Of a stretch of 64,000 bases of DNA, positions 29,569 to 37,857 are shown piece after piece; within the stretch, counting starts at the first letter, position 1; every line of letters begins with the position of its first letter. The notes beneath the pieces were generated by a model. That model ran no database searches and was not told the origin of the DNA. It saw only the letters and a program-made list of their open reading frames with translations. The stretch is from positions 3,265,365 through 3,329,364 of the forward strand of contig NZ_MWQN01000001.1 of NCBI RefSeq assembly GCF_002024165.1, read 5' to 3'. A program made the position numbers and the translations under genes. The stretch comes from Embleya scabrispora. Lineage in GTDB: Bacteria; Actinomycetota; Actinomycetes; Streptomycetales; Streptomycetaceae.

Positions 29569-31163
29569 CGCTGCTCCCCTTCCACGGATCCCACGGATCC
29601 CACGGATCCCACGGGTCCCGCCGATTCCGCGGGCTTGACGAGATAGACGTTCTTGATCCGGGTGGTGCCGCGCAGGAACGGCCCGGTCCGGAAGTCGTGC
29701 ACCAGCACCCGTACATCGGCCGCCGTCGGGTCCTCCGCGAGCGACTGCGCGAAGTCCCGGCTGACCCGGGCCAGATGCCGCACCACACCCTCCCGGCAGA
29801 CCAGGGCGAGCTTGTCCCGATCCGCCTCGTCCAGCGAGGTCCCGTCGCGCAGCTGCAGGTTGACCACCGGACGGCTCTCCAGGTCGGCGTACTCGTCGAC
29901 GGTCAGGCAGAACCCCTCCAGGTGCGCCGCCATCGGGTTGTCCCGGTAGAGCCCGTACTCGACGTCCTGCGGATAGATGTTCGCGCCCATGTAGGAGATC
30001 GTGCTGTCCTTGCGGCCGAACAGCAGCAGCAGCGGCAGCCGCATGCCCTCCACCCGCGCCGCGCGCTCCCAGTCGGCCCACGCCTCGCGGTCCGGCCGGA
30101 TCATCTCCTCGACCTCCGGGAAGGTCAGCAGCCGACCCTCGTCGCCGATGTTGTAGCGCACCTTCGGACTCATCACCGCGGTCGAGTTGATCGTGCAGAT
30201 CACCTCGTCCTCGGCGTTGGTCTCCAGGTAGGTCTCCAGCGGGTTGTACTGGAACACCATCGGCACCCGGCCCTCGTCCGGCCCCAGCATCCGGGTGCGC
30301 AGCCGCTCGTCGGTCAGCAGCCGCTTGCGCAGCCACACCGTCGCGTCGCTCTCGCCGGCCATCCCTATCGTCAGGTCGGAGGCGCCGTAGCCGGAGCGCA
30401 CCTTGACGAAGCGCTCCTCCAGGTAGTCGCGCAGCGCCTCGGTCATGCCCTCGCCGCCGACGAAGCCGTACATCCGGTGCCGGGTCCAGTCGAAGCCGTC
30501 CGCGTCCAGCCGGTCGCGCAGGTGCTTGAGGAACGGCGGGTACGCGGTGACCAGGTAGGTGAAGCGCGGCCCGAAGTGGCGCAGCGTGTCCACGATCTTG
30601 TCGATGTCGGGGCCGGTGTTCTTCACCATCGCCACGCGCGCCATCGCGATACCGGTGTTGGTGCCGGTCGCCCACGCGCCCATCGAGTAGGCGTTGATCA
30701 CGAACAGCTTGCGCCGGGGGAAGACCATCGACGTGTAGCCGGCCACGTTGCGGTGCACCGACTTGAGTTCGCGGCGCGAGCGCAGCCAGTTGTGCGGCGT
30801 GCCGGAGGAGCCGGACGACTCGTCCACCACGGTCCCGGCCACCTCCAGGGCGCCCAGCCAACAGCGGCTGTCCTCGGGATACGCCTTGACGTAGTTCTCC
30901 TTGGACGTCTCCGGGTACGACGCGAGGTCGAACCAGCGGAAGCGCCACCGGTGCCGGCGCAGGAAGTCGCGGTAGGCGGGCACATCGAGCGCGGCGAACT
31001 GGCAGGTCATCCACGCGTGTCGACGGGCGAACCGCTGCATCCACGGCCGATAGTGGGTGGCCGTCCAGCGCCACACCACGGGATGGACCCGGTAGAGCTG
31101 ATACAGCCCGGTCAGCGCGAAGCTGACCACGCGCAGCAACCACTGTCGGATGAATCTGGCCAT
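29565..31163 (-). CDS. ANL-superfamily adenylate-forming enzyme (PaaK/CapK-like)
   Basis: A 532-residue protein of the phenylacetate-CoA-ligase/coenzyme-F390-synthetase branch. The ATP-phosphate loop is DESSGSSGTPHNWLRS (about residues 113-128). The aromatic adenylation motif is SGYGASDLTIG, the hinge-region YNIGDEGRLLTFPE follows, and the C-terminal domain has GRKDSTISYMGANIYPQDVE. It would activate a carboxylate with ATP; the acceptor (CoA, amine or carrier) is unknown. It is the first gene of a four-gene operon. The C-terminus ends in GSVGSVGSVEGEQR, encoded by a 9-base tandem repeat. A palindromic operator lies 75-101 bases upstream. Confidence 0.85.
   Translation of the reverse strand: MARFIRQWLLRVVSFALTGLYQLYRVHPVVWRWTATHYRPWMQRFARRHAWMTCQFAALDVPAYRDFLRRHRWRFRWFDLASYPETSKENYVKAYPEDSRCWLGALEVAGTVVDESSGSSGTPHNWLRSRRELKSVHRNVAGYTSMVFPRRKLFVINAYSMGAWATGTNTGIAMARVAMVKNTGPDIDKIVDTLRHFGPRFTYLVTAYPPFLKHLRDRLDADGFDWTRHRMYGFVGGEGMTEALRDYLEERFVKVRSGYGASDLTIGMAGESDATVWLRKRLLTDERLRTRMLGPDEGRVPMVFQYNPLETYLETNAEDEVICTINSTAVMSPKVRYNIGDEGRLLTFPEVEEMIRPDREAWADWERAARVEGMRLPLLLLFGRKDSTISYMGANIYPQDVEYGLYRDNPMAAHLEGFCLTVDEYADLESRPVVNLQLRDGTSLDEADRDKLALVCREGVVRHLARVSRDFAQSLAEDPTAADVRVLVHDFRTGPFLRGTTRIKNVYLVKPAESAGPVGSVGSVGSVEGEQR
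29582..29617 (-). repeat. 9-base tandem repeat at the end of the ANL gene
   Basis: Three copies of CCACGGATC and a fourth, CCACGGGTC, lie end to end. They encode the GSV repeats near the C-terminus, so copy number can change without shifting the frame. Confidence 0.9.
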
Positions 31164-31237
31164 GACCGCCCGCCCCTTTGCCCCGCCGGCCCACCCGGCG
31201 CGTACGTCCAGACTGGGCCTCGGGAGGTGGGCGCGAC

Positions 31238-31264
31238 ATGAGTACCACTACTCATTCGGTACTC
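31238..31264 (-). promoter_or_regulatory. Operator-like nested palindromes upstream of the ANL operon
   Basis: ATGAGTA-CCAC-TACTCAT (31238-31255) is a perfect palindrome. A second, GAGTACC-N11-GGTACTC (31240-31264), shares its left arm, so there are three GAGTA-type half-sites in 27 bases. The block lies between the rplI terminator and the first gene of the operon. TGAGTA/TACTCA half-sites are common in TetR- and GntR-type operators. Confidence 0.55.
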
Positions 31265-31272
31265 GGAAAACG

Positions 31273-31311
31273 CCGAACGGCCCGACCCCGCAAGGGGGTC
31301 GGGCCGTTCGG
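31273..31311 (-). terminator. Terminator of the rpsF-ssb-rpsR-rplI operon
   Basis: A GC-rich hairpin with the 17-base perfect arm CCGAACGGCCCGACCCC starts 10 bases after the rplI stop. On the minus strand it is followed by CGTTTTC. Confidence 0.9.
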
Positions 31312-31321
31312 ATGGTTCGGG

Positions 31322-31768
31322 TCAGGCGGGCACGACGTCGAGGTCGAGCGCGGCCGACACCTCCTGGTGGAGGCGAACCGTGATGCGGTGCGACCCGACG
31401 GTCTTGATCGGAGTACCGATCTCGACGCGCCGCTTGTCGATGTCCGGACCGCCGGCGGCCTTGATGGCCGCCACGACGTCCGCGACGGTGACCGAGCCGA
31501 ACAGGCGGCCCGTGTCGCCGGCGCGCGTCTGGAGCGTCACCTTGAGGCCCGCGAGCCGACCCTTGACCTCGGTGGCCTGGTCGAGCGTGCGGATCTCGCG
31601 AACCTTGCGGGCGCGACGGATGGCCGCCACGTCCTTCTCCCCGCCGCGGCTCCAGCGGATCGCGTAGCCGCGCGGGATGAGGTAGTTGCGGCCGTAGCCG
31701 TCCTTGACCTCGATGATGTCGCCGGGCTCACCGAGACCGGTCACCTCGTGGGTGAGGATGAGCTTCAT
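31322..31768 (-). CDS. rplI: 50S ribosomal protein L9
   Basis: L9 binds 23S rRNA near the L1 arm and limits ribosome slippage. The protein has 148 residues, the family norm. The N-terminal domain starts [34 protein letters not shown], the family signature. A central helix (about 40-75) and the C-terminal domain ([18 protein letters not shown]) follow. It begins 17 bases after the rpsR stop and is the last gene of the operon. Confidence 0.97.
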   Translation of the reverse strand: MKLILTHEVTGLGEPGDIIEVKDGYGRNYLIPRGYAIRWSRGGEKDVAAIRRARKVREIRTLDQATEVKGRLAGLKVTLQTRAGDTGRLFGSVTVADVVAAIKAAGGPDIDKRRVEIGTPIKTVGSHRITVRLHQEVSAALDLDVVPA

Positions 31769-31785
31769 GACAAGATCACCCTTTC

Positions 31786-32022
31786 TCAGCGAGCAGTGCT
31801 GGTGTACGGCAGCAGCGCCATCTCGCGGCTGTTCTTGACGGCCACGGCGACGTCACGCTGGTGCTGCGTGCAGTTACCGGTCACGCGACGAGCGCGGATC
31901 TTGCCACGGTCGGAAATGAACTTCCGCAGCAGGTTGGTGTCCTTGTAGTCCACATAGGAGATCTTCTCCTTGCAGAACACGCAGACCTTCTTCTTAGGCT
32001 TGCGCGCAGGCGCCTTCGCCAT
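31786..32022 (-). CDS. rpsR: 30S ribosomal protein S18 (zinc-binding form)
   Basis: S18 binds 16S rRNA with S6. The protein has 78 residues. The Cys-rich C+ form is seen: VCVFCKEK near residues 13-20 and TGNCTQHQ near 48-55 supply zinc ligands. Streptomycetes often carry a second, Cys-free S18 paralog induced on zinc limitation elsewhere. It lies between ssb and rplI on the same strand. Confidence 0.97.
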   Translation of the reverse strand: MAKAPARKPKKKVCVFCKEKISYVDYKDTNLLRKFISDRGKIRARRVTGNCTQHQRDVAVAVKNSREMALLPYTSTAR

Positions 32023-32091
32023 TGTGCTCTCCAGATCGTTTCAGAAGTCTTCAGCTCGGGTCGCGACCCGCCCCTTGTGCCGTTCTCCGGC

Positions 32092-32694
32092 CTAGAAGGG
32101 GGGTTCGTCCGAGTAGCCGCCCGGCGGGGGACCCCAGCCCCCCGCGCCGCCGCCGCCCTGCTGCTGGCCGCCCCCTGCGGGGGTTGCCCACGGGTCGTCG
32201 GCGGGTGCGCCACCGCCCTGCTGGGGACGACCGCCGTAGCCGCCGCCTCCCTGCTGACCGCCGCCCTGCTGACCGCCGTAGCCGCCACCCTGCTGACCGC
32301 CGCCGTAACCACCCTGGCCGCCGCCACCGCGGCTCGCCTTGGTGACCTTGGCGGTCGCCCACTTCAGGGTCGGGCCGATCTCGTCGACCTCGAGCTCCAC
32401 GACGGTGCGCTTCTCGCCCTCTTTGGTCTCGTAGGACCGCTGCTTCAGCCGGCCCTGGACGATGACGCCCGTGCCGCGCTGGAGGGATTCCGCCACGTTC
32501 TCGGCCAGCTGCTTCCAGGCCGAACAGCGGAGGAACAGCGCTTCGCCGTCCTTCCACTCGTTCGTCTGACGGTCGAACGTGCGCGGCGTGGACGCCACGG
32601 TGAAGTTCGCGACGGCGGCACCGCTGGGCGTGAAGCGCAGTTCCGGGTCGGCAGTCAGGTTCCCGACAACAGTGATGATGGTCTCGCCTGCCAT
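32092..32694 (-). CDS. ssb: Single-stranded DNA-binding protein
   Basis: SSB coats single-stranded DNA in replication and repair. It has 200 residues. The OB fold (about 1-112) starts [25 protein letters not shown], with the tryptophan in [18 protein letters not shown] Gly/Gln-rich disordered tail (about 115-195) holds many GGQQGG repeats, and the protein ends in the acidic partner-binding tip SDEPPF. ATG 32694 is the family start; the longer frame upstream is not homologous. It sits between rpsF and rpsR as in most bacteria. Confidence 0.97.
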   Translation of the reverse strand: MAGETIITVVGNLTADPELRFTPSGAAVANFTVASTPRTFDRQTNEWKDGEALFLRCSAWKQLAENVAESLQRGTGVIVQGRLKQRSYETKEGEKRTVVELEVDEIGPTLKWATAKVTKASRGGGGQGGYGGGQQGGGYGGQQGGGQQGGGGYGGRPQQGGGAPADDPWATPAGGGQQQGGGGAGGWGPPPGGYSDEPPF

Positions 32695-32768
32695 GCTGAC
32701 CCCTTCGCTGATTTCAGCGCAGTGCTGCGTTTCGTCGTGCGGTGCGATTGGTGGTGCGCGAGCTCGGA

Positions 32769-33059
32769 CTAGCGCTGGTCGGGACGCAGGACCTTGGTCC
32801 GCAGCACCGACTCGTTGAGGTTCATCTGACGGTCGAGTTCCTTGACGGTCGCGGGCTCCGCGGCCAGGTCCACGACGGCGTAGATGCCCTCGGACTTCTT
32901 CTTGATCTCGTACGAGAGCCGACGACGGCCCCACGTGTCGATCTTCTCGACCTTGCCACCGTCGTTGCGGATGACATTGAGGAACTGCTCGAGCAGCGGC
33001 GTGACCGCGCGCTCTTCGAGGTCCGCGTCGAGGATGACCATGAGTTCGTAGCTACGCAT
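32769..33059 (-). CDS. rpsF: 30S ribosomal protein S6
   Basis: S6 forms a heterodimer with S18 on the 16S platform. It has 96 residues: [19 protein letters not shown] at the start, and the S18-contact end [20 protein letters not shown] 33059 has a near-perfect AGGAGGTG site. It is the first gene of rpsF-ssb-rpsR-rplI. The leader can pair with the Shine-Dalgarno, so autogenous control by S6:S18 is plausible. Confidence 0.97.
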   Translation of the reverse strand: MRSYELMVILDADLEERAVTPLLEQFLNVIRNDGGKVEKIDTWGRRRLSYEIKKKSEGIYAVVDLAAEPATVKELDRQMNLNESVLRTKVLRPDQR

Positions 33060-33070
33060 GTGAACACCCA

Positions 33071-33114
33071 CCTCCTGTGGACTGGATCGGCCACGGGATC
33101 TCCGTGGCAGGAGG
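33071..33114 (-). promoter_or_regulatory. rpsF leader with an anti-Shine-Dalgarno stem
   Basis: On the minus strand CCTCCTG (bases 33114-33108) is complementary to the rpsF Shine-Dalgarno CAGGAGG (33077-33071). Between them a hairpin forms from GCCACGG (33108-33102) and CCGTGGC (33096-33090), sharing one base with the outer stem. The whole would hide the ribosome-binding site. A possible upstream -10, TACGCT, lies at 33200-33195 on the minus strand. Confidence 0.45.
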
Positions 33115-33307
33115 GCTTGCGTAAATCGCCGCCACGCCAAGGCGGCCCCTTGGGCGAAACGCTCAGGGGGTGCCGAGAGTGCAGCGGACGGTACAGCGTA
33201 CCCGGACCGGCAGACAGTCTCGAAATCCGAGCATGACGCCGGTCACGCCAGGGGATGGATATATGGACAAATTGGTCCGTCCCGCAGTCACTCACCGGAG
33301 GTGTGTG

Positions 33308-33637
33308 ATGGCACATCCGATCCGCCGTACAGCGCCGGCCGCGCCCGCCGCCGGGGCGCACCGGCCCCGGCTGACCCTCAACTCCGACGGCCGTGCCCAT
33401 CCCCGCGAGAACGCGCTGGTCGCCGCCGTCGTGCTGTTCGCGCTGGTGGCCGGCATCTGCGCGTTCTTCAAGGGCATGCACATCCTGGGCGCGTGGACCG
33501 CGCTGGCCGGCGTGGGAACCGGCCTGGTCAGCCAGATGTTCTCGGCGACCACGGAGGAGCGGGTGGTCACCGTGCTCGCGCTCGGCGTCTCGGCCGTCGC
33601 ACTGTTCATGAACATGTTCCACGGCGGCCTGTACTGA
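33308..33637 (+). CDS. Small three-helix membrane protein, unknown function
   Basis: A 109-residue protein. The first 34 residues are basic and Pro/Ala-rich; three hydrophobic segments follow (about 36-54, 58-75 and 85-104), and it ends FMNMFHGGLY. ATG 33308 has a GGAGGTG site. It is divergent from rpsF; TATATG at 33260-33265 followed by a GGAC-N5-GGTCC-like repeat may be its promoter. I do not recognise the family. Confidence 0.65.
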   Translation: MAHPIRRTAPAAPAAGAHRPRLTLNSDGRAHPRENALVAAVVLFALVAGICAFFKGMHILGAWTALAGVGTGLVSQMFSATTEERVVTVLALGVSAVALFMNMFHGGLY

Positions 33638-33658
33638 CCCGCCGCACCGCCCGCCCGA

Positions 33659-33692
33659 AGCGGCCCGCCGGACCGGCATCCGGCGGGCCGCT
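33659..33692 (+). terminator. Terminator after the small membrane protein gene
   Basis: A perfect 14-base stem AGCGGCCCGCCGGA / TCCGGCGGGCCGCT with a six-base loop begins 22 bases after the stop. Confidence 0.8.
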
Positions 33693-33857
33693 CGCGGTCC
33701 GCGACCCCGCCGCGCGCCGCCGATCCGGGCGCCCGCTTCGCCGGTGAAGGTCCGCATCGCCCCCGTACCGTCCCGCCTGCGACGCCCGACACGATCCATG
33801 GCGCCCGCAGGCGCAGTAACCTCTGTCACGGCCGAACCGATATCGAGGAGCTCTTAC

Positions 33858-34976
33858 ATGTCTTTGCGCCTGAGGACGCTCACCGCCGAGGAGCACCTGG
33901 CCTTCATCAAGGGCAGGCCCTCCGTGAGCTTTCTTCAGTGCCCCTCCTGGGGTGCGGTGAAGAGTGAGTGGCGATCCGAGAGCATCGGTTGGATCGACGA
34001 GTCGGGCGCCGTCGTGGGCGCGGCACTCGTGTTGTACCGGCAGCTGCCGAAGATAAAGCGCTACCTCGCCTACATGCCCGAGGGCCCGGTCATCGACTGG
34101 TTCGACGGCGACCTGCGGCGATGGCTCGACCCGATGCTCGCGCACCTGAAGAGTCGGGGCTCGTTCTCGGTCAAGATGGGTCCGCCCGTGGTGATCGCCC
34201 GCTGGGAGGCGGAGACGATCAAGAAGGCGATAGCGGCCAAGTCGGCCAACCGGCTGCGTGACCTGACCCCCGACTGGACCGACGAGCGCGGCTCCGAGCT
34301 GGAGCGGCAACTGCGCGGCCTGGGCTGGCAGCAGGACGCCTCGGGCGGGGCCGGGTTCGGCGACGTGCAGCCGCGCTACGTCTTCCAGGTGCCGCTGGTG
34401 CGGCGCAGCCTCGACGACGTGCACGCGGGCTTCAACCAGCTGTGGCGGCGCAACATCAAGAAGGCCACGAAGGCCGGTGTCGACGTGGTCCAGGGCGGCT
34501 ACGACGACCTGCCGGTGTTCCACGAGGTCTACAAGGTCACCGCCGTGCGCGACCACTTCACCCCGCGCCCGCTGGCCTACTTCCAGGGCATGTGGAAGGC
34601 GCTCAACGCCGAGGACCCCGAGCGCATGCGGCTGTACCTGGCCAAGCACGAGGGAGAGGTGCTCGCCTCCACCACGATGGTCACCGTGGGCGACCACGTC
34701 TGGTACTCGTACGGCGCGTCCGCCAACCACAAGCGCGAGGTCCGGCCCTCGAACGCGATCCAGTGGCGGATGTTGCGGGACGCGTACGCGCTCGGCGCCT
34801 CGGCCTACGACCTGCGCGGCATCAGTGACACCCTGGACGAGAACGACCACCTCTTCGGGCTGATCCAGTTCAAGCTCGGCACCGGCGGCCAGGCCGTCGA
34901 ATACCTCGGCGAGTGGGACTTCCCGCTCAACAAGATGCTGCACAAGGCACTCGACATGTACATGTCGCGCCGCTGA
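33858..34976 (+). CDS. femX: FemX-family peptidoglycan bridge aminoacyltransferase
   Basis: Fem proteins use aminoacyl-tRNA to add the bridge residue to lipid II at the membrane's inner face; in Streptomyces FemX adds glycine. The protein has 372 residues with tandem GNAT-like domains: FLQCPSWGAVKSEW near residue 26, LWRRNIKKATKAGVDV near 198, and WYSYGASANHKREVRPSNAIQWRMLRDA near 282. The final YDLRGISDTLDENDHLFGLIQFKLGTGG is typical. ATG 33858 has GAGGAG at 33845-33850. It is followed by a racemase-like gene, and both fit cell-wall precursor work. Confidence 0.88.
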   Translation: MSLRLRTLTAEEHLAFIKGRPSVSFLQCPSWGAVKSEWRSESIGWIDESGAVVGAALVLYRQLPKIKRYLAYMPEGPVIDWFDGDLRRWLDPMLAHLKSRGSFSVKMGPPVVIARWEAETIKKAIAAKSANRLRDLTPDWTDERGSELERQLRGLGWQQDASGGAGFGDVQPRYVFQVPLVRRSLDDVHAGFNQLWRRNIKKATKAGVDVVQGGYDDLPVFHEVYKVTAVRDHFTPRPLAYFQGMWKALNAEDPERMRLYLAKHEGEVLASTTMVTVGDHVWYSYGASANHKREVRPSNAIQWRMLRDAYALGASAYDLRGISDTLDENDHLFGLIQFKLGTGGQAVEYLGEWDFPLNKMLHKALDMYMSRR

Positions 34977-35104
34977 CCGCTCGGCCGGCGGCACCCCGAG
35001 TCGCCGGCCGCACGTGGTCACCGCGACGCAGCCCACGTCGCGTGCTCCGCCTTCGCCCCGCGTCCCCAAGGCACGCCCCACACCCGGAAGGCCCCGAAAC
35101 GCCC

Positions 35105-36136
35105 ATGTCGCTCACGCTCTACGTCGATGCCGCCCGGTGGCGCAAGCACCAGGACGAGGTCCGCGACACGTTCCCCGGCCTGGTGCCGGTGATGAAGGGC
35201 AACGGCTACGGGTTCACCAATCCGAGGCTGGCCGAGGAGGCCACCCGGATGTGCGTGGACACCGTGGCCGTGGGGACCACCTACGAGGCCGCGCTGGTCA
35301 AGGACTACTTCGACGGCAAGGTCCTGGTGCTCACGCCGTATCTGCGCGGCGAGGAGGCGGTGCCGCTGCCGGATCGCACCATCCGCACGGTCTCCTCCGT
35401 GCAGGCGGCGCGGGACCTGGTGGGCTGCCGGATCGTGGTCGCGTGCATGACGACGATGAAGCGCGACGGGGTCACCGAGGAGGAGTTGGTCAAGCTCCGC
35501 ACCGGGATGGACGACGTCCGGTTGGAGGGCTTCTCGCTGCACCTGCCGCTGGATCATCCGGACGGCTACGACCCGGTCGTCGAGGTGACGGGCTGGGTGG
35601 AGCGGCTGCGTGCGGCACGCCTGCCGGTGCGGACGATGTACGTCAGCCACCTGACCGCGGCCGAGTTGGGGGTGCTGCGCGAGCGGTACCCGGACACCGA
35701 GTTCCGGCCTCGGATCGGTACCGACCTGTGGCTGGGCGACCACGACGCGCTGGCCAGCCGGGGCACGGTGCTCGACGTGGTGCGGATCGCGCGCGGCGAG
35801 CGGTTCGGCTACCGCCAGCGCAAGGCGCCGAGCGACGGGCACCTGGTCGTGGTCAGCGGCGGCACCGCGCAGGGGGTCGGCCTGGAGGCGCCCAAGACGG
35901 TGCGCGGGGTGATGCCGAGGGCCAAGGGCGTCGCGCGCGCCGGGCTGGCCACCGTCAACCGTTCGTTGTCCCCGTTCACCTGGGCGGGCAAGCAGCGCTG
36001 GTTCGCCGAGCCGCCGCACATGCAGGTCAGCCTGCTGTTCCTGGCCAACGACGTGGCCCCGCCCAAGCCCGGCGACGAGTTGGAGGCGGCGCTGCGGCAC
36101 ACCACGACGCACTTCGACCGGATCGCGATCCGCTGA
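35105..36136 (+). CDS. Alanine racemase-like PLP enzyme
   Basis: A fold-type III PLP enzyme of 343 residues. The cofactor Lys is in LVPVMKGNGYGFTNPRLAEEA (about residue 31). The barrel continues with VDTVAVGTTYEAALVKDYF and RPRIGTDLWLG. The C-terminal beta domain, which in true alanine racemases gives the second catalytic Tyr, is shorter than normal and the usual motif is not clear. It may act on another amino acid. ATG 35105 follows a Pro/Arg-rich 128-base gap after femX. It is probably co-transcribed with femX. Confidence 0.75.
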   Translation: MSLTLYVDAARWRKHQDEVRDTFPGLVPVMKGNGYGFTNPRLAEEATRMCVDTVAVGTTYEAALVKDYFDGKVLVLTPYLRGEEAVPLPDRTIRTVSSVQAARDLVGCRIVVACMTTMKRDGVTEEELVKLRTGMDDVRLEGFSLHLPLDHPDGYDPVVEVTGWVERLRAARLPVRTMYVSHLTAAELGVLRERYPDTEFRPRIGTDLWLGDHDALASRGTVLDVVRIARGERFGYRQRKAPSDGHLVVVSGGTAQGVGLEAPKTVRGVMPRAKGVARAGLATVNRSLSPFTWAGKQRWFAEPPHMQVSLLFLANDVAPPKPGDELEAALRHTTTHFDRIAIR

Positions 36137-36162
36137 TCCGGGCGCGCGTCCGCCGAACCGGC

Positions 36163-36189
36163 AGGACCCGAAGGACCCGAAGGACCCGA
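36163..36189 (+). repeat. 9-base tandem repeat between convergent genes
   Basis: Three exact copies of AGGACCCGA lie end to end, just before the shared terminator. Confidence 0.9.
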
Positions 36190-36198
36190 CGACACAGC

Positions 36199-36245
36199 CG
36201 AACGGCCTCGGGGCGGCGATCCCACCGCAGCCCCGAGGCCGTTCG
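36199..36245. terminator. Bidirectional terminator between racemase-like and GT87 genes
   Basis: Sixteen-base arms CGAACGGCCTCGGGGC and its exact complement flank a 15-base loop. It lies between two convergent genes, so it can serve both. Confidence 0.85.
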
Positions 36246-36268
36246 TCGTCGCGCCGTCGCGCCGTCGC

Positions 36269-37708
36269 TCAGAAGCCGGCCCGCACCGGGATCGTGCCGG
36301 GCACGAACACGTCGGGCGCCCGGTCCAGCACACCGCCCGAGGGGTCGTCGCTGCCGTCCGCGCGCACCGGGTCCCGCTCCGGGCGCAGGATGTCGCGCAC
36401 CACCACCAGGCAGATGTACGCGGTGCCGAGCAGGTGCAGCAGGATCACCACGTGGTACGCGTTCTGCGACAGGCCCTTGCCGGAGAACGAGGCGATGTAC
36501 ATCCACACGCCCAGGAAGTACGTCACCTCGCACGCCTGCCAGATCAGGAAGTCCCGCCAGCGCGGTCGGGCCAGTACCACCAGCGGGATCAGCCACAACA
36601 CGTACTGCGGCGAGTAGACCTTGTTGGTCAGGATGAACGCGGCCACGATCAGGAACGCCACCTGGGCGAAGCGCGGCCGGCGCGGCGCGAACATCACCAG
36701 CGCGGCGATCGCGAGGCAGCACAGCACCAGGCTGAGCGTGACGTAGGTGTTCAGACCCTCCAGGGTCTTGCCGTCGCGCTGCTGGATGATCAACCAGATC
36801 GATCCGTAGTCGGCGGGTCGGTCCTGGCTGAACGTGTAGAACAGCTTCCAGCCCTCGCGGATGTGCAACCCGCCGTCGAAGTCGAGCATCACCGGCAGGT
36901 TGACCACCAGCCAGGACACCAGCGCGGCGGCGGCCGTCTTGGCGAAGGCGACCAGCCGTCCCGAGCGCAGACACAGCAGGAACAGCGGCGCGAGCAGCAG
37001 CACGGGGTACAGCTTCGCCGCGGTCGCCAGGCCGATCAGCACGCCGGCGACCACGACGTTGCGCCGCGCCCACGACCACATGGCCACCGCGGTCAGCGCG
37101 ACCGCGACCAGGTCCCAGTTGATCAACCCGTTGAGCGCCAGCGCCGGCGCGCACGCCACCATCGCCGCGTCCCAGGGTCGGCGCCCCGACGTGCCCTTGA
37201 CCGCGATCACGGTGACCACCGCGCAGGCCATCATGATCAACGCGTTGATCATCACGAACCACAGCTGTTCGTCCCGGAGATCGCCGTCGGTGAGGTCCCC
37301 GGCGGCCCGGGCCAGGGTGCCCGCGAAGGCCATCACCCCGCCGGTGATCACCGGATACTCCAGGAACTTCATGTCCTTGTCGCCGGTCTCCTGGAAGTAC
37401 GGGATCTTCCCGTCCGCGAGACCGCGATTGACGTACAGGTGCGGCATGTCGCTGTAGCAGGCGTGCGAGTACTGCGTGCTGCCGGCGAACCAACCGCCGT
37501 CGTAGCAGGGCTTCTTCTGCACGATCCCGAGCGCGAAGCAGGCCACCGCGAGCAGGACGAGCACCCGCACGGGGCTCCACCAGCGGTTGCCCACGAATCG
37601 GATCCGGCGCCCGGCCGGCCCGCCGACGACCTCGCTGCCCGCCCGGACCACCGGGTCGTCGAGGCTCGGCAGGACGGGTTCGGTCGATGTCGGCGTCATG
37701 GCGCCCAT
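36269..37708 (-). CDS. Glycosyltransferase family 87 membrane protein
   Basis: A 479-residue integral membrane protein with about 11-13 helices. GT87 proteins are polyprenyl-phosphate-sugar-dependent mannosyltransferases, known best from mycobacterial PIM/LAM synthesis. The first luminal loop contains acidic and aromatic residues (KPCYDGGWFAGSTQYSHACYSD), and the GLATAAKLYPVLLL stretch near residue 230 is family-typical. ATG 37708 follows GGAG; ATG 37699 or GTG 37723 are possible. It lies downstream of the PBP gene but is separated from it by a terminator. Confidence 0.82.
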   Translation of the reverse strand: MGAMTPTSTEPVLPSLDDPVVRAGSEVVGGPAGRRIRFVGNRWWSPVRVLVLLAVACFALGIVQKKPCYDGGWFAGSTQYSHACYSDMPHLYVNRGLADGKIPYFQETGDKDMKFLEYPVITGGVMAFAGTLARAAGDLTDGDLRDEQLWFVMINALIMMACAVVTVIAVKGTSGRRPWDAAMVACAPALALNGLINWDLVAVALTAVAMWSWARRNVVVAGVLIGLATAAKLYPVLLLAPLFLLCLRSGRLVAFAKTAAAALVSWLVVNLPVMLDFDGGLHIREGWKLFYTFSQDRPADYGSIWLIIQQRDGKTLEGLNTYVTLSLVLCCLAIAALVMFAPRRPRFAQVAFLIVAAFILTNKVYSPQYVLWLIPLVVLARPRWRDFLIWQACEVTYFLGVWMYIASFSGKGLSQNAYHVVILLHLLGTAYICLVVVRDILRPERDPVRADGSDDPSGGVLDRAPDVFVPGTIPVRAGF

Positions 37709-37756
37709 CCTCTCGCGCTCCACGAGGAGGCTGCCCTCGCCGGCCGGTATACGACA

Positions 37757-37792
37757 ACGCGTGCCCCACCGCGGCGGCGGTGGGGCACGCGT
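37757..37792 (-). terminator. Terminator of the class A PBP gene
   Basis: Fifteen-base arms ACGCGTGCCCCACCG and complement; on the minus strand the hairpin is followed by TTGTCGTAT. Confidence 0.85.
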
Positions 37793-37857
37793 AAGGCTAG
37801 GCCCTGTCCGGAGGGGTTCGCCGATTTCCCGGCGTCCGGTACGGCGCCCGGGCGGGT

